This document shows positions 18,831 to 27,160 of a stretch of DNA of 64,000 nt, piece by piece. The notes below the pieces were generated by a model. It saw nothing but the letters and a program-made list of their open reading frames with translations, searched no databases and was not told where the DNA came from. The stretch comes from Cupriavidus sp. WGlv3. GTDB lineage: Bacteria > Pseudomonadota > Gammaproteobacteria > Burkholderiales > Burkholderiaceae. Where the stretch lies: positions 124,001-188,000 of the forward strand of contig NZ_JALHRX010000004.1 of assembly GCF_023952475.1 (NCBI RefSeq), read 5' to 3'. How positions within the stretch are numbered: position 1 is the first letter of the stretch; every line of letters begins with the position of its first letter. Both the position numbers and the translations under genes were made by a program.

Positions 18831-19034
18831 ATGAACTGGGATCAGATCGAAGGCAAGTGGGATCAGGCCAAGGGCAAGGTCAAGGAGAAGTGGGGCAAGC
18901 TCACCGATGACGACATCACGCAGATCAATGGCAAGCGCGATCAGCTGGCCGGCCGCATCCAGGAGCGCTATGGCTACAGCAAGGAGCAGGCCGAGGAAGA
19001 GATGAAGGCATGGGAACGGGATGTGCGGTGGTAA
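18831..19034 (+). CDS. CsbD-family stress-response protein
   Basis: A 67-residue soluble protein that covers the whole CsbD domain: MNWDQIEGKWDQAKGKVKEK at the start, KLTDDDITQINGKRDQLAGRIQERYGYSKEQAEEE after it. CsbD/YjbJ proteins are abundant general-stress proteins of unresolved biochemical function. AAGGAGC precedes the ATG, and a strong terminator follows, so it ends the transcription unit. Confidence 0.95.
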   Translation: MNWDQIEGKWDQAKGKVKEKWGKLTDDDITQINGKRDQLAGRIQERYGYSKEQAEEEMKAWERDVRW

Positions 19035-19055
19035 GACGCCGAACAACGGTCTTGC

Positions 19056-19081
19056 AAAGCGCCTGCGGGCGCTTTTTTTTT
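19056..19081 (+). terminator. Rho-independent terminator of csbD
   Basis: Arms AAAGCGCC (19056-19063) and GGCGCTTT (19068-19075) form an 8-base-pair stem with a TGCG loop, followed by a continuous T tract. Confidence 0.93.
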
Positions 19082-19126
19082 GCCCGTGCGGTTCAAGAGC
19101 CATAGCGGGCAAGGTAAACCCTAGTG

Positions 19127-19142
19127 GTCTACCTTTATAGAC
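19127..19142. promoter_or_regulatory. Inverted repeat upstream of the GntR gene
   Basis: GTCTA (19127-19131) and TAGAC (19138-19142) form an inverted repeat with a 6-base AT-rich centre, 73 bases before the regulator start. The spacing and symmetry suit a GntR/HutC-type autoregulatory operator, but the site is short. Confidence 0.4.
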
Positions 19143-19214
19143 TTTTTATACTGTTCCCCACCGCCCGCCGGCATCCGCCAGCGCCTCAAACCGCCCGGTA
19201 CCGGGCACCTGCCC

Positions 19215-20000
19215 ATGCCGGATCCTCTTTCCAGCGAACTGCTGTCCCGCAGCCGCCAGCCGGTCTACCTGCAGCTGGCCACCATCTTTCGCCGACAGAT
19301 CGAAAGCGGCGCCTGGCGCCAGGGGGCGCGCATCCCGTCGCTGGAGCAGCTGTGCCGCCAGTACGGCGTGGCGCGCATGACCATGCACCATGCGCTGTCG
19401 ATGCTCGACGAGGAAGGGCTGCTGGAGCGCTCGCGCGGCCGCGGCACCTTCGTCAAGGCGCCGTGCCAGGCGCGGCGGCAGGTGTCGCTGTCGACCAGCT
19501 GGGATGAAGCCGTTGCCGTCGGCGCGCAGCTCGATACCGAAGCCATGGTCGAGTCCGCTGGCAATGTGCCGCTGCCGGACGACCTGGGCATGCCGTGCGC
19601 CGGCGAGCGCGCGCCCGCCTACCACTTCCTGCGACGGCTGCACCGGCTCGACGGGCGACCCTTCGCCGTGGGCGAGGTCTATATCGAGGGGGATGTGTTC
19701 GCGCGCGATCCCGAGGCCTTCCGCCAGGGCGCGTCGGTGCCGGTGCTCGACCGCTTTCCCGGCCTGTCGGTCAGCACCGCGCGGCAGCGGCTGTCGATCG
19801 TCGCGGCGGGTGCGGAATCGGCGGCCGCACTGGCGCTGGCGGTCGGCGCGCCGGTGGCCGAGCTGCGCCGCTTTGCCTGCGTGCCGTCGGCCACGATGGC
19901 GGGCGCCGAGCGCATCGTCTATTTCGCCCGCATTGAATTCCCCACCGAGTTCGTCTGCCTCGATTTCGACCTGCTGGCCGCGCGCCCGCATCCGGCATGA
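19215..20000 (+). CDS. GntR-family (HutC/UTRA) transcriptional regulator
   Basis: A 261-residue regulator. The N-terminal GntR winged HTH spans about residues 15-78 (PVYLQLATIFRRQIESGAWRQGARIPS, then MTMHHALSMLDEEGLLERSRGRGTFV), followed by a UTRA effector domain (AYHFLRRLHRLDGRPFAVGEVYIEGDVF, ending RIVYFARIEFPTEFVCLDFDLL). It is followed immediately by the ThDP enzyme gene in the same direction, so it probably controls that enzyme in response to a small carboxylate. No clear ribosome site precedes the ATG. Confidence 0.9.
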   Translation: MPDPLSSELLSRSRQPVYLQLATIFRRQIESGAWRQGARIPSLEQLCRQYGVARMTMHHALSMLDEEGLLERSRGRGTFVKAPCQARRQVSLSTSWDEAVAVGAQLDTEAMVESAGNVPLPDDLGMPCAGERAPAYHFLRRLHRLDGRPFAVGEVYIEGDVFARDPEAFRQGASVPVLDRFPGLSVSTARQRLSIVAAGAESAAALALAVGAPVAELRRFACVPSATMAGAERIVYFARIEFPTEFVCLDFDLLAARPHPA

Positions 20001-20053
20001 CTGACCGGCCCCCAGCCAACCCTCCAGCCCACTTTCCAACCAACGGACCCCAG

Positions 20054-21616
20054 ATGGACAACGCACAACCGATGAACGGCGCCGAGAGCCTGGTCAAGAC
20101 CCTGCTGGCCAATGGCGTGGACACCTGCTTTGCCAACCCCGGCACCAGCGAGATGCATTTCGTCGCGGCGCTGGACCGGATTCCCGGCATGCGCTGCGTG
20201 CTGGGGCTGTTCGAGGGCGTGGTCACCGGCGCCGCCGACGGCTACGCGCGCATGGCCGGCAAGCCCGCCGCCACGCTGCTGCATTGCGGCCCGGGGCTGG
20301 CCAACGGCCTGGCCAACCTGCACAACGCGCGCCGCGCCCAGACGCCGGTGGTCAACCTCATCGGCGACCAGGCCACCTACCACCGGCCGCTGGACGCGCC
20401 GCTGACCGCCGACACCGAAGGCTGGGCCCGGCCGGTGTCGGTATGGACGCGCACCGCCACGCAGGCGGCTTCGGTCGGGGTCGATGCGTCGGCCGCGGTG
20501 CAGGCCGCCTGCGCCGCGCCGGGCGGCGTCGCCAGCCTGATCCTGCCGTCCGACGTGTGCTGGGATGCGGGCGGCGTGGTGGCCGCGCCGCTGCCGGCAC
20601 CGGCGGTGCCGAAGGTTTCGCCGGACGCGGTGCAGCAGGCCGCGCGCGTGCTGCGCTCGGGCCAGCCGACGCTGATCGTGCTGGCCGGCAGCGCGCTGCG
20701 CGAGGCGCCGCTGGCCGACGCGCACCGCATCGCCGCGGCCACCGGTGCACGGCTGATCTCGCCCATGTCCAATGCGCGCGTGGCGCGCGGGCGCGGTCGC
20801 CTGGCGGTGGACCGCGTGCCGTATTCCGGCGATGCCGCGCGCGACAAGCTGGCCGGCATCCGCAACGTGATCCTGGTGGGCGCGACGGCGCCGGTAACGT
20901 TCTTTGCCTACCCGGGCAAGTCGCCGCGCCCGTACCCGGAAGATGCCGCGGTTCATGTGCTGGCGCGCCCGGAAGAAGACCTGGCCGAAGCGCTGGCACG
21001 GCTGGCCGATGAACTCGGCGCGCGTCAGGCGCAACTGCCCGCCGCGGCTATCCCTGCGCCGGTGGAACCCGCACGCGGCGCGGTCACCTCCGAGGCGGTG
21101 GCGCGCACGCTCACCGCGCTGCTGCCCGAGCAGGCCATCGTGGTGGAAGAAAGCGTCAGCTTCGGCCGCGCCTTCTATCCCGGCACCGTGCACGCCGCGC
21201 CGCACGATTGGCTGCAGCTGACCGGTGGCGCCATCGGCGCGGGCCTGCCGCTGGCGCTCGGCGCGGCCGTGGCGGCGCCCGGCCGGCGCGTAGTGGCGCT
21301 GCAGGCCGACGGCTCGGCCATGTACACGCTGCAATCGCTATGGACCATGGCGCGCGAACAGCTCGACGTCACCGTGGTGCTGCTGGCCAACCGCAAGTAC
21401 GCCATCCTGCTGGGCGAACTGGCCGGTGTCGGCGCCAACCCCGGCAAGACCGCGCTCGACATGCTCGACATCGGCAACCCCGACCTGGACTGGGTCAAGC
21501 TGGCCAGCGGCATGGGCGTGGAGGGGGCACAAGCCACCGACATGGAAGGCTTTGCCGACCTGTTCCGCATGGCCAACGCGCGCAAGGGACCGTTCGTCAT
21601 CGAACTGGTGATCTGA
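20054..21616 (+). CDS. ThDP-dependent acetolactate synthase-like enzyme / 2-oxoacid decarboxylase
   Basis: A 520-residue thiamine-diphosphate enzyme of the acetolactate synthase/benzoylformate decarboxylase superfamily. The Pyr domain has FANPGTSEMHF and the catalytic Glu54 in GLFEGVVTGAADGYAR. The PP domain has ADGSAMYTLQSLW followed by LLANRKYAIL, a ThDP/Mg2+ binding signature. No regulatory small-subunit gene is adjacent, so a degradative role, such as a 2-oxoacid decarboxylase, is more likely than branched-chain biosynthesis. An ATG at 19997 overlaps the gntR stop and would add 19 Pro-rich residues; 20054 is preferred. Confidence 0.85.
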   Translation: MDNAQPMNGAESLVKTLLANGVDTCFANPGTSEMHFVAALDRIPGMRCVLGLFEGVVTGAADGYARMAGKPAATLLHCGPGLANGLANLHNARRAQTPVVNLIGDQATYHRPLDAPLTADTEGWARPVSVWTRTATQAASVGVDASAAVQAACAAPGGVASLILPSDVCWDAGGVVAAPLPAPAVPKVSPDAVQQAARVLRSGQPTLIVLAGSALREAPLADAHRIAAATGARLISPMSNARVARGRGRLAVDRVPYSGDAARDKLAGIRNVILVGATAPVTFFAYPGKSPRPYPEDAAVHVLARPEEDLAEALARLADELGARQAQLPAAAIPAPVEPARGAVTSEAVARTLTALLPEQAIVVEESVSFGRAFYPGTVHAAPHDWLQLTGGAIGAGLPLALGAAVAAPGRRVVALQADGSAMYTLQSLWTMAREQLDVTVVLLANRKYAILLGELAGVGANPGKTALDMLDIGNPDLDWVKLASGMGVEGAQATDMEGFADLFRMANARKGPFVIELVI

Positions 21617-21681
21617 GCGCGGGCGCGGCTGGCCAGCGCGTCTGTCGCGCCGCCCGGCAAGCCGCGCAACCTGCCGGCGTT

Positions 21682-22092
21682 TCAGTCGGTCAGGTCGGGC
21701 CACCCCGGCGCCTCGCTGGCGCCGGGCAGTTGCTGCACCACGTGTTCATGCAAGCGCGACAGCTCCAGCGCGATGCCCTCCGGAAACCCCTGCCGCCCGC
21801 CGCGCTTGTCGATCAGCAACTCGACCAGGAAGGCATGCAGCGCCGCCGGATTGGCGGCCAGCGCCGCCAGCTGGTTGCCGATGCGCGGATAGCGCCGGCA
21901 CAGCACCAGCGGGCGCGCCTGGGCCGGCAGCGACACCAGCCAGCGCATGGCAACGTCCGACAGCGCCGCATCTTCCGGCGACGGCGCACGCCGCTGTTCG
22001 CTCCAGTCCGGCGCGGCCTGCACCGGCGGCACGCCGTCCAGGATCTTCCTGGCTTCCTCGACGGTGACGAATTCAAAAGAGAGGGGTTCCAT
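21682..22092 (-). CDS. Conserved-looking hypothetical protein
   Basis: A 136-residue soluble protein I do not recognise. It starts MEPLSFEFVTVEEARKILDGVPPV, with CGGAG correctly placed before the ATG at 22092, and contains LPAQARPLVLCRRYPRIGNQLAALA and a helical C-terminus. There is no signal peptide or membrane segment. It is convergent with the ThDP enzyme and divergent from the YddG-like exporter. Codon use matches its neighbours, which supports a real gene. Confidence 0.65.
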   Translation of the reverse strand: MEPLSFEFVTVEEARKILDGVPPVQAAPDWSEQRRAPSPEDAALSDVAMRWLVSLPAQARPLVLCRRYPRIGNQLAALAANPAALHAFLVELLIDKRGGRQGFPEGIALELSRLHEHVVQQLPGASEAPGWPDLTD

Positions 22093-22211
22093 GCCGGCTC
22101 CGGGGGTCGAACCGACGCGCGAGGCGGCGTCGTTGCTGCATTCTAGCGGTGAGCGCATGCCGTCGATCAAGTAAAGTGATGCCCCTTCCGTCCCATCGAT
22201 AGCTTCATCCC

Positions 22212-23156
22212 ATGGCAGTCATGCAGAAAAATCAGGCAACGCTGGTCGGGCTGGTCGCGGTGCTGCTCTGGAGTTGCATGATTGGCCTGATCCGCGGCGT
22301 CAGCGAAAGTTTCGGTGCCACCGGTGGCGCGGCGCTGATGTACACGGTGGCTTCCGCGCTGCTGTGGCTCACGGTGGGAAGTGTCCGGCTGCGGGCGCTG
22401 CCGCGCGCGTACCTGGTCTGGGGCAGCGTGCTGTTCGTGTCATACGAACTGTGCCTGTCGCTGTCGATCGGCTACGCCAGCAGCGGCAGGCAGGCGATCG
22501 AAGTGGGCATGGTCAACTACCTGTGGCCCAGCTTCACCTTGCTGGCCGCCATCCTGTTCAACCGGCAGCGGGCCAGCTGGCTGATCGTGCCGGGTTTGCT
22601 GGTGGCCATGCTCGGCATCTGCCTGGTACTGGGCAGGGACCAGGGGCTCGATGCGGCGGGCATGGCGGCCAACGTGCGGGACAACCCGCTCAGCTACGGA
22701 CTGGCCTTCGCGGGCGCGGTGATCTGGGCGGGCTACTGCACCGTGACCGCCCGCATCGCGCAGGGCAAGAACGCAGTCACGCTGTTCTTCATGCTGACGG
22801 CGCTGGCGTTGTGGACCAAGTACCTGTTCACCGGCGGCGAAGCGATGGCGTTCGGTGTTGCCGGCGTGGTCTACCTGGCTCTGGCTGCCGGTGCGATGGG
22901 CTTCGGTTATGCGGCGTGGAATGTCGGCATCCTGCACGGCAATGTGTCGGTGCTGGCGGGCGCATCGTATTGCATTCCGGTGCTGTCGGCCGCGCTGGCC
23001 GCCGCGCTGCTGCATGCGCCGCTGTCGTTCGCGTTCTGGAAGGGTGCTGCGATGGTGGGTGGCGGTTCCATCCTTTGCTGGCTCGCGACGCGCGGCAAAG
23101 GGCAACGCACCGCGCCAGCCGGCATGGTGCGTCGGGAGCCGGCGCACACGGAATGA
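22212..23156 (+). CDS. yddG: Aromatic amino acid exporter, YddG-like
   Basis: A DMT-superfamily inner-membrane exporter of 314 residues with ten predicted helices. The N-terminus (QATLVGLVAVLLWSCMIGLIRGVSESFGATGGAAL) closely follows E. coli YddG, as do YELCLSLSIGYASSGRQAIEVGMVNYLWPSFTLL and GYAAWNVGILHGNVSVLAGASYCIPVLSA. YddG exports phenylalanine, tyrosine and tryptophan and can confer tolerance to paraquat. The start may be the ATG at 22212 or the one nine bases later. It stands alone, convergent with the receiver gene ten bases away. Confidence 0.87.
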   Translation: MAVMQKNQATLVGLVAVLLWSCMIGLIRGVSESFGATGGAALMYTVASALLWLTVGSVRLRALPRAYLVWGSVLFVSYELCLSLSIGYASSGRQAIEVGMVNYLWPSFTLLAAILFNRQRASWLIVPGLLVAMLGICLVLGRDQGLDAAGMAANVRDNPLSYGLAFAGAVIWAGYCTVTARIAQGKNAVTLFFMLTALALWTKYLFTGGEAMAFGVAGVVYLALAAGAMGFGYAAWNVGILHGNVSVLAGASYCIPVLSAALAAALLHAPLSFAFWKGAAMVGGGSILCWLATRGKGQRTAPAGMVRREPAHTE

Positions 23157-23165
23157 CTGCCCAGC

Positions 23166-23549
23166 CTAGCGCGTGTCGCCCGGCAGCCCCAGCGCCCGGT
23201 CGATACACCGGATGATCTCGGTATCCTCGAACGGCTTGCCGATAAAGCACGCCGCCCCAGCCGCCTGCGCGCGCGCTTCATAGCCCTGCTTGTCGAAGGC
23301 GGTCATGAAGATCACCGGCATGCGCAGGCCGCGCGCGCGCAGCGCGGCGCAGAGCGCGAAGCCGTTCATGCCCGGCATCTGCACGTCCGCGATCACGCAG
23401 TCGATGCCGTCGAGCGACGGCGATGCCAGCAGCTCCGCCGCGCCGGGGTAGAGCTCCACGGCCAGGTCGAAGGCGCGCAGCAGCCGTCCCATGGCCTGCC
23501 GCACGGCGGCGTCGTCGTCGACGATGGCAATCACGGGCGTGGCATTCAC
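23166..23549 (-). CDS. Stand-alone response-regulator receiver protein
   Basis: A 127-residue single CheY-like domain with no output domain. The acidic pocket VDDD (residues 10-13), phospho-acceptor Asp55 (CVIADVQMPGMNGF), Thr in FMTAFD and the conserved Lys in FIGKPFED are all present. It is the most distal gene of the leftward run that starts at 30665, across from a FixJ-type regulator and a hybrid histidine kinase on the other strand. It may therefore act as a phosphate sink or second target of that kinase; this is inference. Confidence 0.9.
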   Translation of the reverse strand: MNATPVIAIVDDDAAVRQAMGRLLRAFDLAVELYPGAAELLASPSLDGIDCVIADVQMPGMNGFALCAALRARGLRMPVIFMTAFDKQGYEARAQAAGAACFIGKPFEDTEIIRCIDRALGLPGDTR

Positions 23550-23615
23550 GCGAACTCCTCGAACAGGCGTGCGCGGTCGCAGGGGTCACGCACGCCCCCT
23601 TGCTGCGTGGCGGCA

Positions 23616-24722
23616 CTAGAAGGTGTGCCGCAGCCCCAGCGCAAACGTCTGCGGATCGGCGCCGGCGCGGATGCCGAGGTCGTTGATGGCGAAGTCGTAG
23701 ATCGCGTTGTCGGCATTGTCGATGCGGCTGTAGTAGGCATACAGCGCGGTGCGCCGCGACAGTGGGTAGTCGTAGCCGACCGTGAACTGCGTGGCGTGGG
23801 TCTGCGCGCCGCTGCGGAAGAAGCCGATGGTATCCGTCGACGATCCGGTGCCGTTGGCCGCATAGGCCACGCCGACACGCACGCTGCCGGTCCCGACCTG
23901 CTGCACCAGCGAGGCGTAGTACGCATTGCGCTGCAGGTCGCCGGTGTCGGTGCGGTAGTGCAGGTGTTCGACCACCGCGGCCAGGCGCGTGCCGGGCAGC
24001 AGCTGCCACGCCACGCCGGCCTTGAGCGCGTCGTCGTTGCGGCCGGCGGCCTGGTAGTGCTGGTGGCGTTCCCAGGCCAGCGTCGCGTTGAGCGGGCCGC
24101 GCTCGTAGACCGCCGCCACCGAGTACAGCGCCGGATTGCGCGCGACGGTGGTCTTCTCCTCGGGCAAGCCCCAGCCCAGCCACAGGCTGACGCCGGCCCA
24201 GCGCGGCGTGCGGTACTGCACGATGTTCTTCTGGCGCCGGTCGAACGCGCTGGTGTTCTCGACATTGTCGGTGCTCGAGGCCGAGCCGTTGCCGATCAGC
24301 GCCATATAGCCGGCGGTGGTCGGGTAGTACGGGTCGTAGCCCATGGTGGCCTCGGTGTAGGGCGTGTGCCAGTGGCCCAGGAACAGCAGGCCGTGGCTGC
24401 CTTGCAGGCCGATGCGCGAATTGCGGCTGGCGATCTGGCCCTCGCCGGTATCCAGCGACAGCGCGCTTTCGATCTGCCACACGGCCTTGAGCGCGCCGCC
24501 CAGGTCTTCTTCGCCGCGCAGGCCGAAGACCGAGCGGTTGTTGTTCAGGCGCACGACACTGCCGAGTCCGGTGCCGTCGGTCGCGGTGCTGGCGCGGCTG
24601 TACTCGAGCGACGTGTTCAGGCGGCCGTAGACGGTGACGCTGCCGTCCGCCAGCGCGGGCGCGCTCAGTACGGCGCAGCACGCGCCCAGCAGCGCGCAAC
24701 AGGCCCGGCTAGTTCGCGGCAT
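23616..24722 (-). CDS. Gram-negative general porin
   Basis: A 368-residue outer-membrane beta-barrel of the Burkholderiales porin family (Omp32-like). A signal peptide ends at ALA-DGSVTVYGRLNTSLEYS; the barrel then shows FGLRGEEDLGGALKAVWQIES and SRNSRIGLQGSHGLLFLGHW, and the C-terminus ends in Phe (LGLRHTF), as needed for BAM insertion. Its start lies inside the end of the XapX gene (14-base overlap), so translation is probably coupled. It is expected to be the outer-membrane entry for substrates of the hydrolase cluster upstream. Confidence 0.93.
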   Translation of the reverse strand: MPRTSRACCALLGACCAVLSAPALADGSVTVYGRLNTSLEYSRASTATDGTGLGSVVRLNNNRSVFGLRGEEDLGGALKAVWQIESALSLDTGEGQIASRNSRIGLQGSHGLLFLGHWHTPYTEATMGYDPYYPTTAGYMALIGNGSASSTDNVENTSAFDRRQKNIVQYRTPRWAGVSLWLGWGLPEEKTTVARNPALYSVAAVYERGPLNATLAWERHQHYQAAGRNDDALKAGVAWQLLPGTRLAAVVEHLHYRTDTGDLQRNAYYASLVQQVGTGSVRVGVAYAANGTGSSTDTIGFFRSGAQTHATQFTVGYDYPLSRRTALYAYYSRIDNADNAIYDFAINDLGIRAGADPQTFALGLRHTF

Positions 24723-24987
24723 CGTCGGCGGGCGGCTTGCTGGCGGCGTTCAGGGTCGGCCCCGGGGTTCCGGTGATCTTGGGCATGCACTCGGCGTGGA
24801 ACCACGCGGCCGTCACCGGTTCGCCGGCGAGCATGCGCTTGATCGGCGGCACCACCTGTTCGCCGATCAGCATGCCAAGCAGGCCGATCAGCGCCACCAC
24901 CGGCGGCGCGGGTGAGCGGACCTGCATCAGTGCGTAAATGATGCCGACGAGGATGCCGGCGGCCAGGGAGACAAGGTAGAGCTTCAT
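24709..24987 (-). CDS. XapX-domain small membrane protein
   Basis: A 92-residue protein with two hydrophobic helices (MKLYLVSLAAGILVGIIYALM and VVALIGLLGMLIGEQVVPPI), which together form the XapX domain, followed by a hydrophilic tail. The function of XapX proteins is unknown; they recur beside catabolic and transport genes. The ATG at 24987 is far downstream of the open-frame start and has a GGAAA ribosome-like site. It lies 25 bases after the MFS gene and overlaps the porin start, so all three are probably on one transcript. Confidence 0.82.
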   Translation of the reverse strand: MKLYLVSLAAGILVGIIYALMQVRSPAPPVVALIGLLGMLIGEQVVPPIKRMLAGEPVTAAWFHAECMPKITGTPGPTLNAASKPPADDAAN

Positions 24988-25012
24988 GGCGATTTCCGAT
25001 AAGTTTGGTGGA

Positions 25013-26671
25013 TCAGTGCGAAGCCGTCGGCGCTGCCGGTGTCGTGTGCGGGTCAGGCAGCCCGACGCCCAGCAGGTGCCGCACGCGCGGCGGCGTCTCG
25101 CGCGCATGGAAGCGCGTGATTTCGCGCTGCAGGTCGGCATCGGCGTGCGGCACGCGTCGGTGCTGGCGCAGGTGCTCGGCCCAGGATTCGACCAGGAACC
25201 ACTCGGTCAGCAGTTCCGGATCGGCCGGGTCTTCCATCACGCCCCAGTTGAAGGCGCCGTCGCGCAGCCGTTCTTCCGAGAGCTTGTGCACCGCGCGCAG
25301 GAAGGCATCGCGGTCTTCCGCGCGGACGCAGTACTCGATCAGGATCATCACCGGTCCGCGGTCATGCGCGATCTCTTCGGCGCCCTCCGGCTCCGGCCAG
25401 TGCTGGGCCGGCGCGAGGTCTTCCTCGCCACGCGGCAGGCGCAGCCGATGCAGCAGCAGCGCCGCGGCCAGCAGGCCGCCCGCGGCGACCAGCAGTCCGC
25501 CGGAGATGCCCAGCGCCTGCGCCACGAAGCCCCACACCAGGCTGCCCGCCGCCATCGCGCCGTTGAACACCATCTGGTAGACCGCCAGCGCGCGGCCGCG
25601 CACCCAGTTGGGCAGGATGGCCTGCGCCACGCCGCCCAGCGTCGTCAGTGCGGTGATCCAGGCGGCGCCGAGGAACAGCAACAGCGGCAGCGCCACCCAC
25701 ACCGGCGGCGCGATGCACAGCGCCGCCATCACCACGGCGGTGACGACGGCCGACAGCAGCACCATGCCGTCGGCGTCGAGCCTGCGCTGCAGCCGCGGCA
25801 TCACCAGCGCGCCGAGGATCGCGCCCAGGCCCACCGCGCCCAGCAATACGCCATAGAGGCTGGCGCCGCCCTGCAGCAGCTGCTTCGCCACCAGCGGCAA
25901 CAAGGCCCAGATGCTGCTGCCGAAGGCGAAATGCACCGCCGCGCGCGCCAGCACGATATGCAGCTTGCTGTGCGCGCGGGTGAAGCGCAGCCCTGCGCGG
26001 AAGGCGCCCAGGAAATGCTCGCGCAGCGGATCGGCGGCGCGCTGCGGGCGCTTCCACCACAGCAGCGCGGCGATCACGAAGACATAGCTGACCAGGTCCA
26101 CGCCATAGGTCGTGGCCGCGCCGAACGCCGCCAGCAGCAGGCCGCCGGCGGCCGGCCCGATCGCGCGCGCGATATTGACACCCAGCGCATTGAGCGCGAC
26201 CGCGCGCTTGAGCTCTTGCTGCGACACCAGTTCCGGCACGATCGATTGCCACGTGGGCCCCATCATCGCCGCGCCGATGCCGCCGAGGAAGGCCATGCCG
26301 ATCAGGATCTCGATCGTCAGCGCCTGGCGCCAGGCCAGCACCATCAGCGTGCCGCTGACCATGGCCAGCCCCACCTGCACCGCAATCAGGAAGCGCCGGC
26401 GGTCAAGGATGTCGGACAGCACGCCGGCCGGAATCGCCAGCAGGAACACCGGCAGCGTGGCCGCGGCCTGGATCGTGGCGACCGCGGCGGGGGAGGTGGA
26501 CAGGTCGGTCGCCAGCCAGGCGCTGGCCACGTCGCGCATGAAGCTGCCGATATTGCCGAGGATGGTCGCGGCCCACAGCACCGCGAAGGTGGCCTGCGCC
26601 AGCGGCGCGAAGGTGCCGCCGTTGGCAGGCGTGGGCGTGGGACGGAGTGTTTGTTCGGCCATGCTGGTCAT
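25013..26671 (-). CDS. MFS exporter with C-terminal ABM-like domain
   Basis: A 552-residue inner-membrane protein. Residues of about 20-410 form a 12-helix MFS transporter of the EntS/transmembrane-secretion-effector type (FAVLWAATILGNIGSFMRDVASAWLATDLS; SDILDRRRFL between helices 2 and 3). The last 130 residues form a soluble ferredoxin-like domain (MILIEYCVRAEDRDAFLRAVHKLSEERLRDGAFNWGVMED) resembling antibiotic-biosynthesis monooxygenase/ABM folds. Its ATG overlaps the DoxX stop (ATGA). It probably exports a product or toxic analogue related to the adjacent hydrolases. Confidence 0.88.
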   Translation of the reverse strand: MTSMAEQTLRPTPTPANGGTFAPLAQATFAVLWAATILGNIGSFMRDVASAWLATDLSTSPAAVATIQAAATLPVFLLAIPAGVLSDILDRRRFLIAVQVGLAMVSGTLMVLAWRQALTIEILIGMAFLGGIGAAMMGPTWQSIVPELVSQQELKRAVALNALGVNIARAIGPAAGGLLLAAFGAATTYGVDLVSYVFVIAALLWWKRPQRAADPLREHFLGAFRAGLRFTRAHSKLHIVLARAAVHFAFGSSIWALLPLVAKQLLQGGASLYGVLLGAVGLGAILGALVMPRLQRRLDADGMVLLSAVVTAVVMAALCIAPPVWVALPLLLFLGAAWITALTTLGGVAQAILPNWVRGRALAVYQMVFNGAMAAGSLVWGFVAQALGISGGLLVAAGGLLAAALLLHRLRLPRGEEDLAPAQHWPEPEGAEEIAHDRGPVMILIEYCVRAEDRDAFLRAVHKLSEERLRDGAFNWGVMEDPADPELLTEWFLVESWAEHLRQHRRVPHADADLQREITRFHARETPPRVRHLLGVGLPDPHTTPAAPTASH

Positions 26672-27120
26672 TGCTCCGTTTGCGCAGGCGTGCGCCGGTC
26701 GCGCAGGTCATGCCAGGCCACCAGCAGGAAGCCGCCCACCAGCCCCAGGTGTTCGAAGAAGGCGTTGGCCATCATGAACCTGGCGTCGGGCGGCGCCTGC
26801 CAGAAGCGGTTGGCGACGAAGGTCGCGGCCAGCGTGAACCCCGCCAGCGCCAGGGCGCCCAGCCAGCGGCGCCAGCCCAGCAGGATCATGGCGCACGCGC
26901 CCAGCTCCAGCACGATGGTCGCGATCGCCATCGGCACCGCCGGCGACAGGCCGAAATGCTGCATCTCGGCGACCGCGCCACCAAAGTCGGCCAGCTTGAC
27001 CAGGCCGCCCTGCAGGTAGGCCGCGCACAGCAGCAGCAGCGCCAGCCAGTGCAGCCAGCGCGGCATGCGCAGTGTGGCTGCGCCGGAGGAATCCGGCGTC
27101 AGCGTGGTGGGTTCAGGCAT
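26668..27120 (-). CDS. DoxX-family membrane protein
   Basis: A 150-residue four-helix membrane protein of the DoxX/DoxD-like group: WLHWLALLLLCAAYLQGGLVKLADFGG, IATIVLELGACAMILLGWRRWLG, LALAGFTLAATFVANRFW and NAFFEHLGLVGGFLLVAWHDLR. DoxX proteins are linked to respiratory quinone or redox processes and oxidative stress, without a settled reaction. The ATG at 27120 avoids an upstream extension of unrelated sequence. Its stop overlaps the MFS start by four bases. Confidence 0.88.
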   Translation of the reverse strand: MPEPTTLTPDSSGAATLRMPRWLHWLALLLLCAAYLQGGLVKLADFGGAVAEMQHFGLSPAVPMAIATIVLELGACAMILLGWRRWLGALALAGFTLAATFVANRFWQAPPDARFMMANAFFEHLGLVGGFLLVAWHDLRDRRTPAQTEQ

Positions 27121-27160
27121 GGCCAGTCTCCGGGTGGGGGCGTTGGGAAAGTGGTTGAGA

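Noticed and set aside
24986..27019. 677-codon plus-strand frame across the MFS and DoxX genes
   Set aside because: Low-complexity Arg/His/Gln-rich translation; the opposite strand encodes clear membrane proteins with overlapping start and stop codons.
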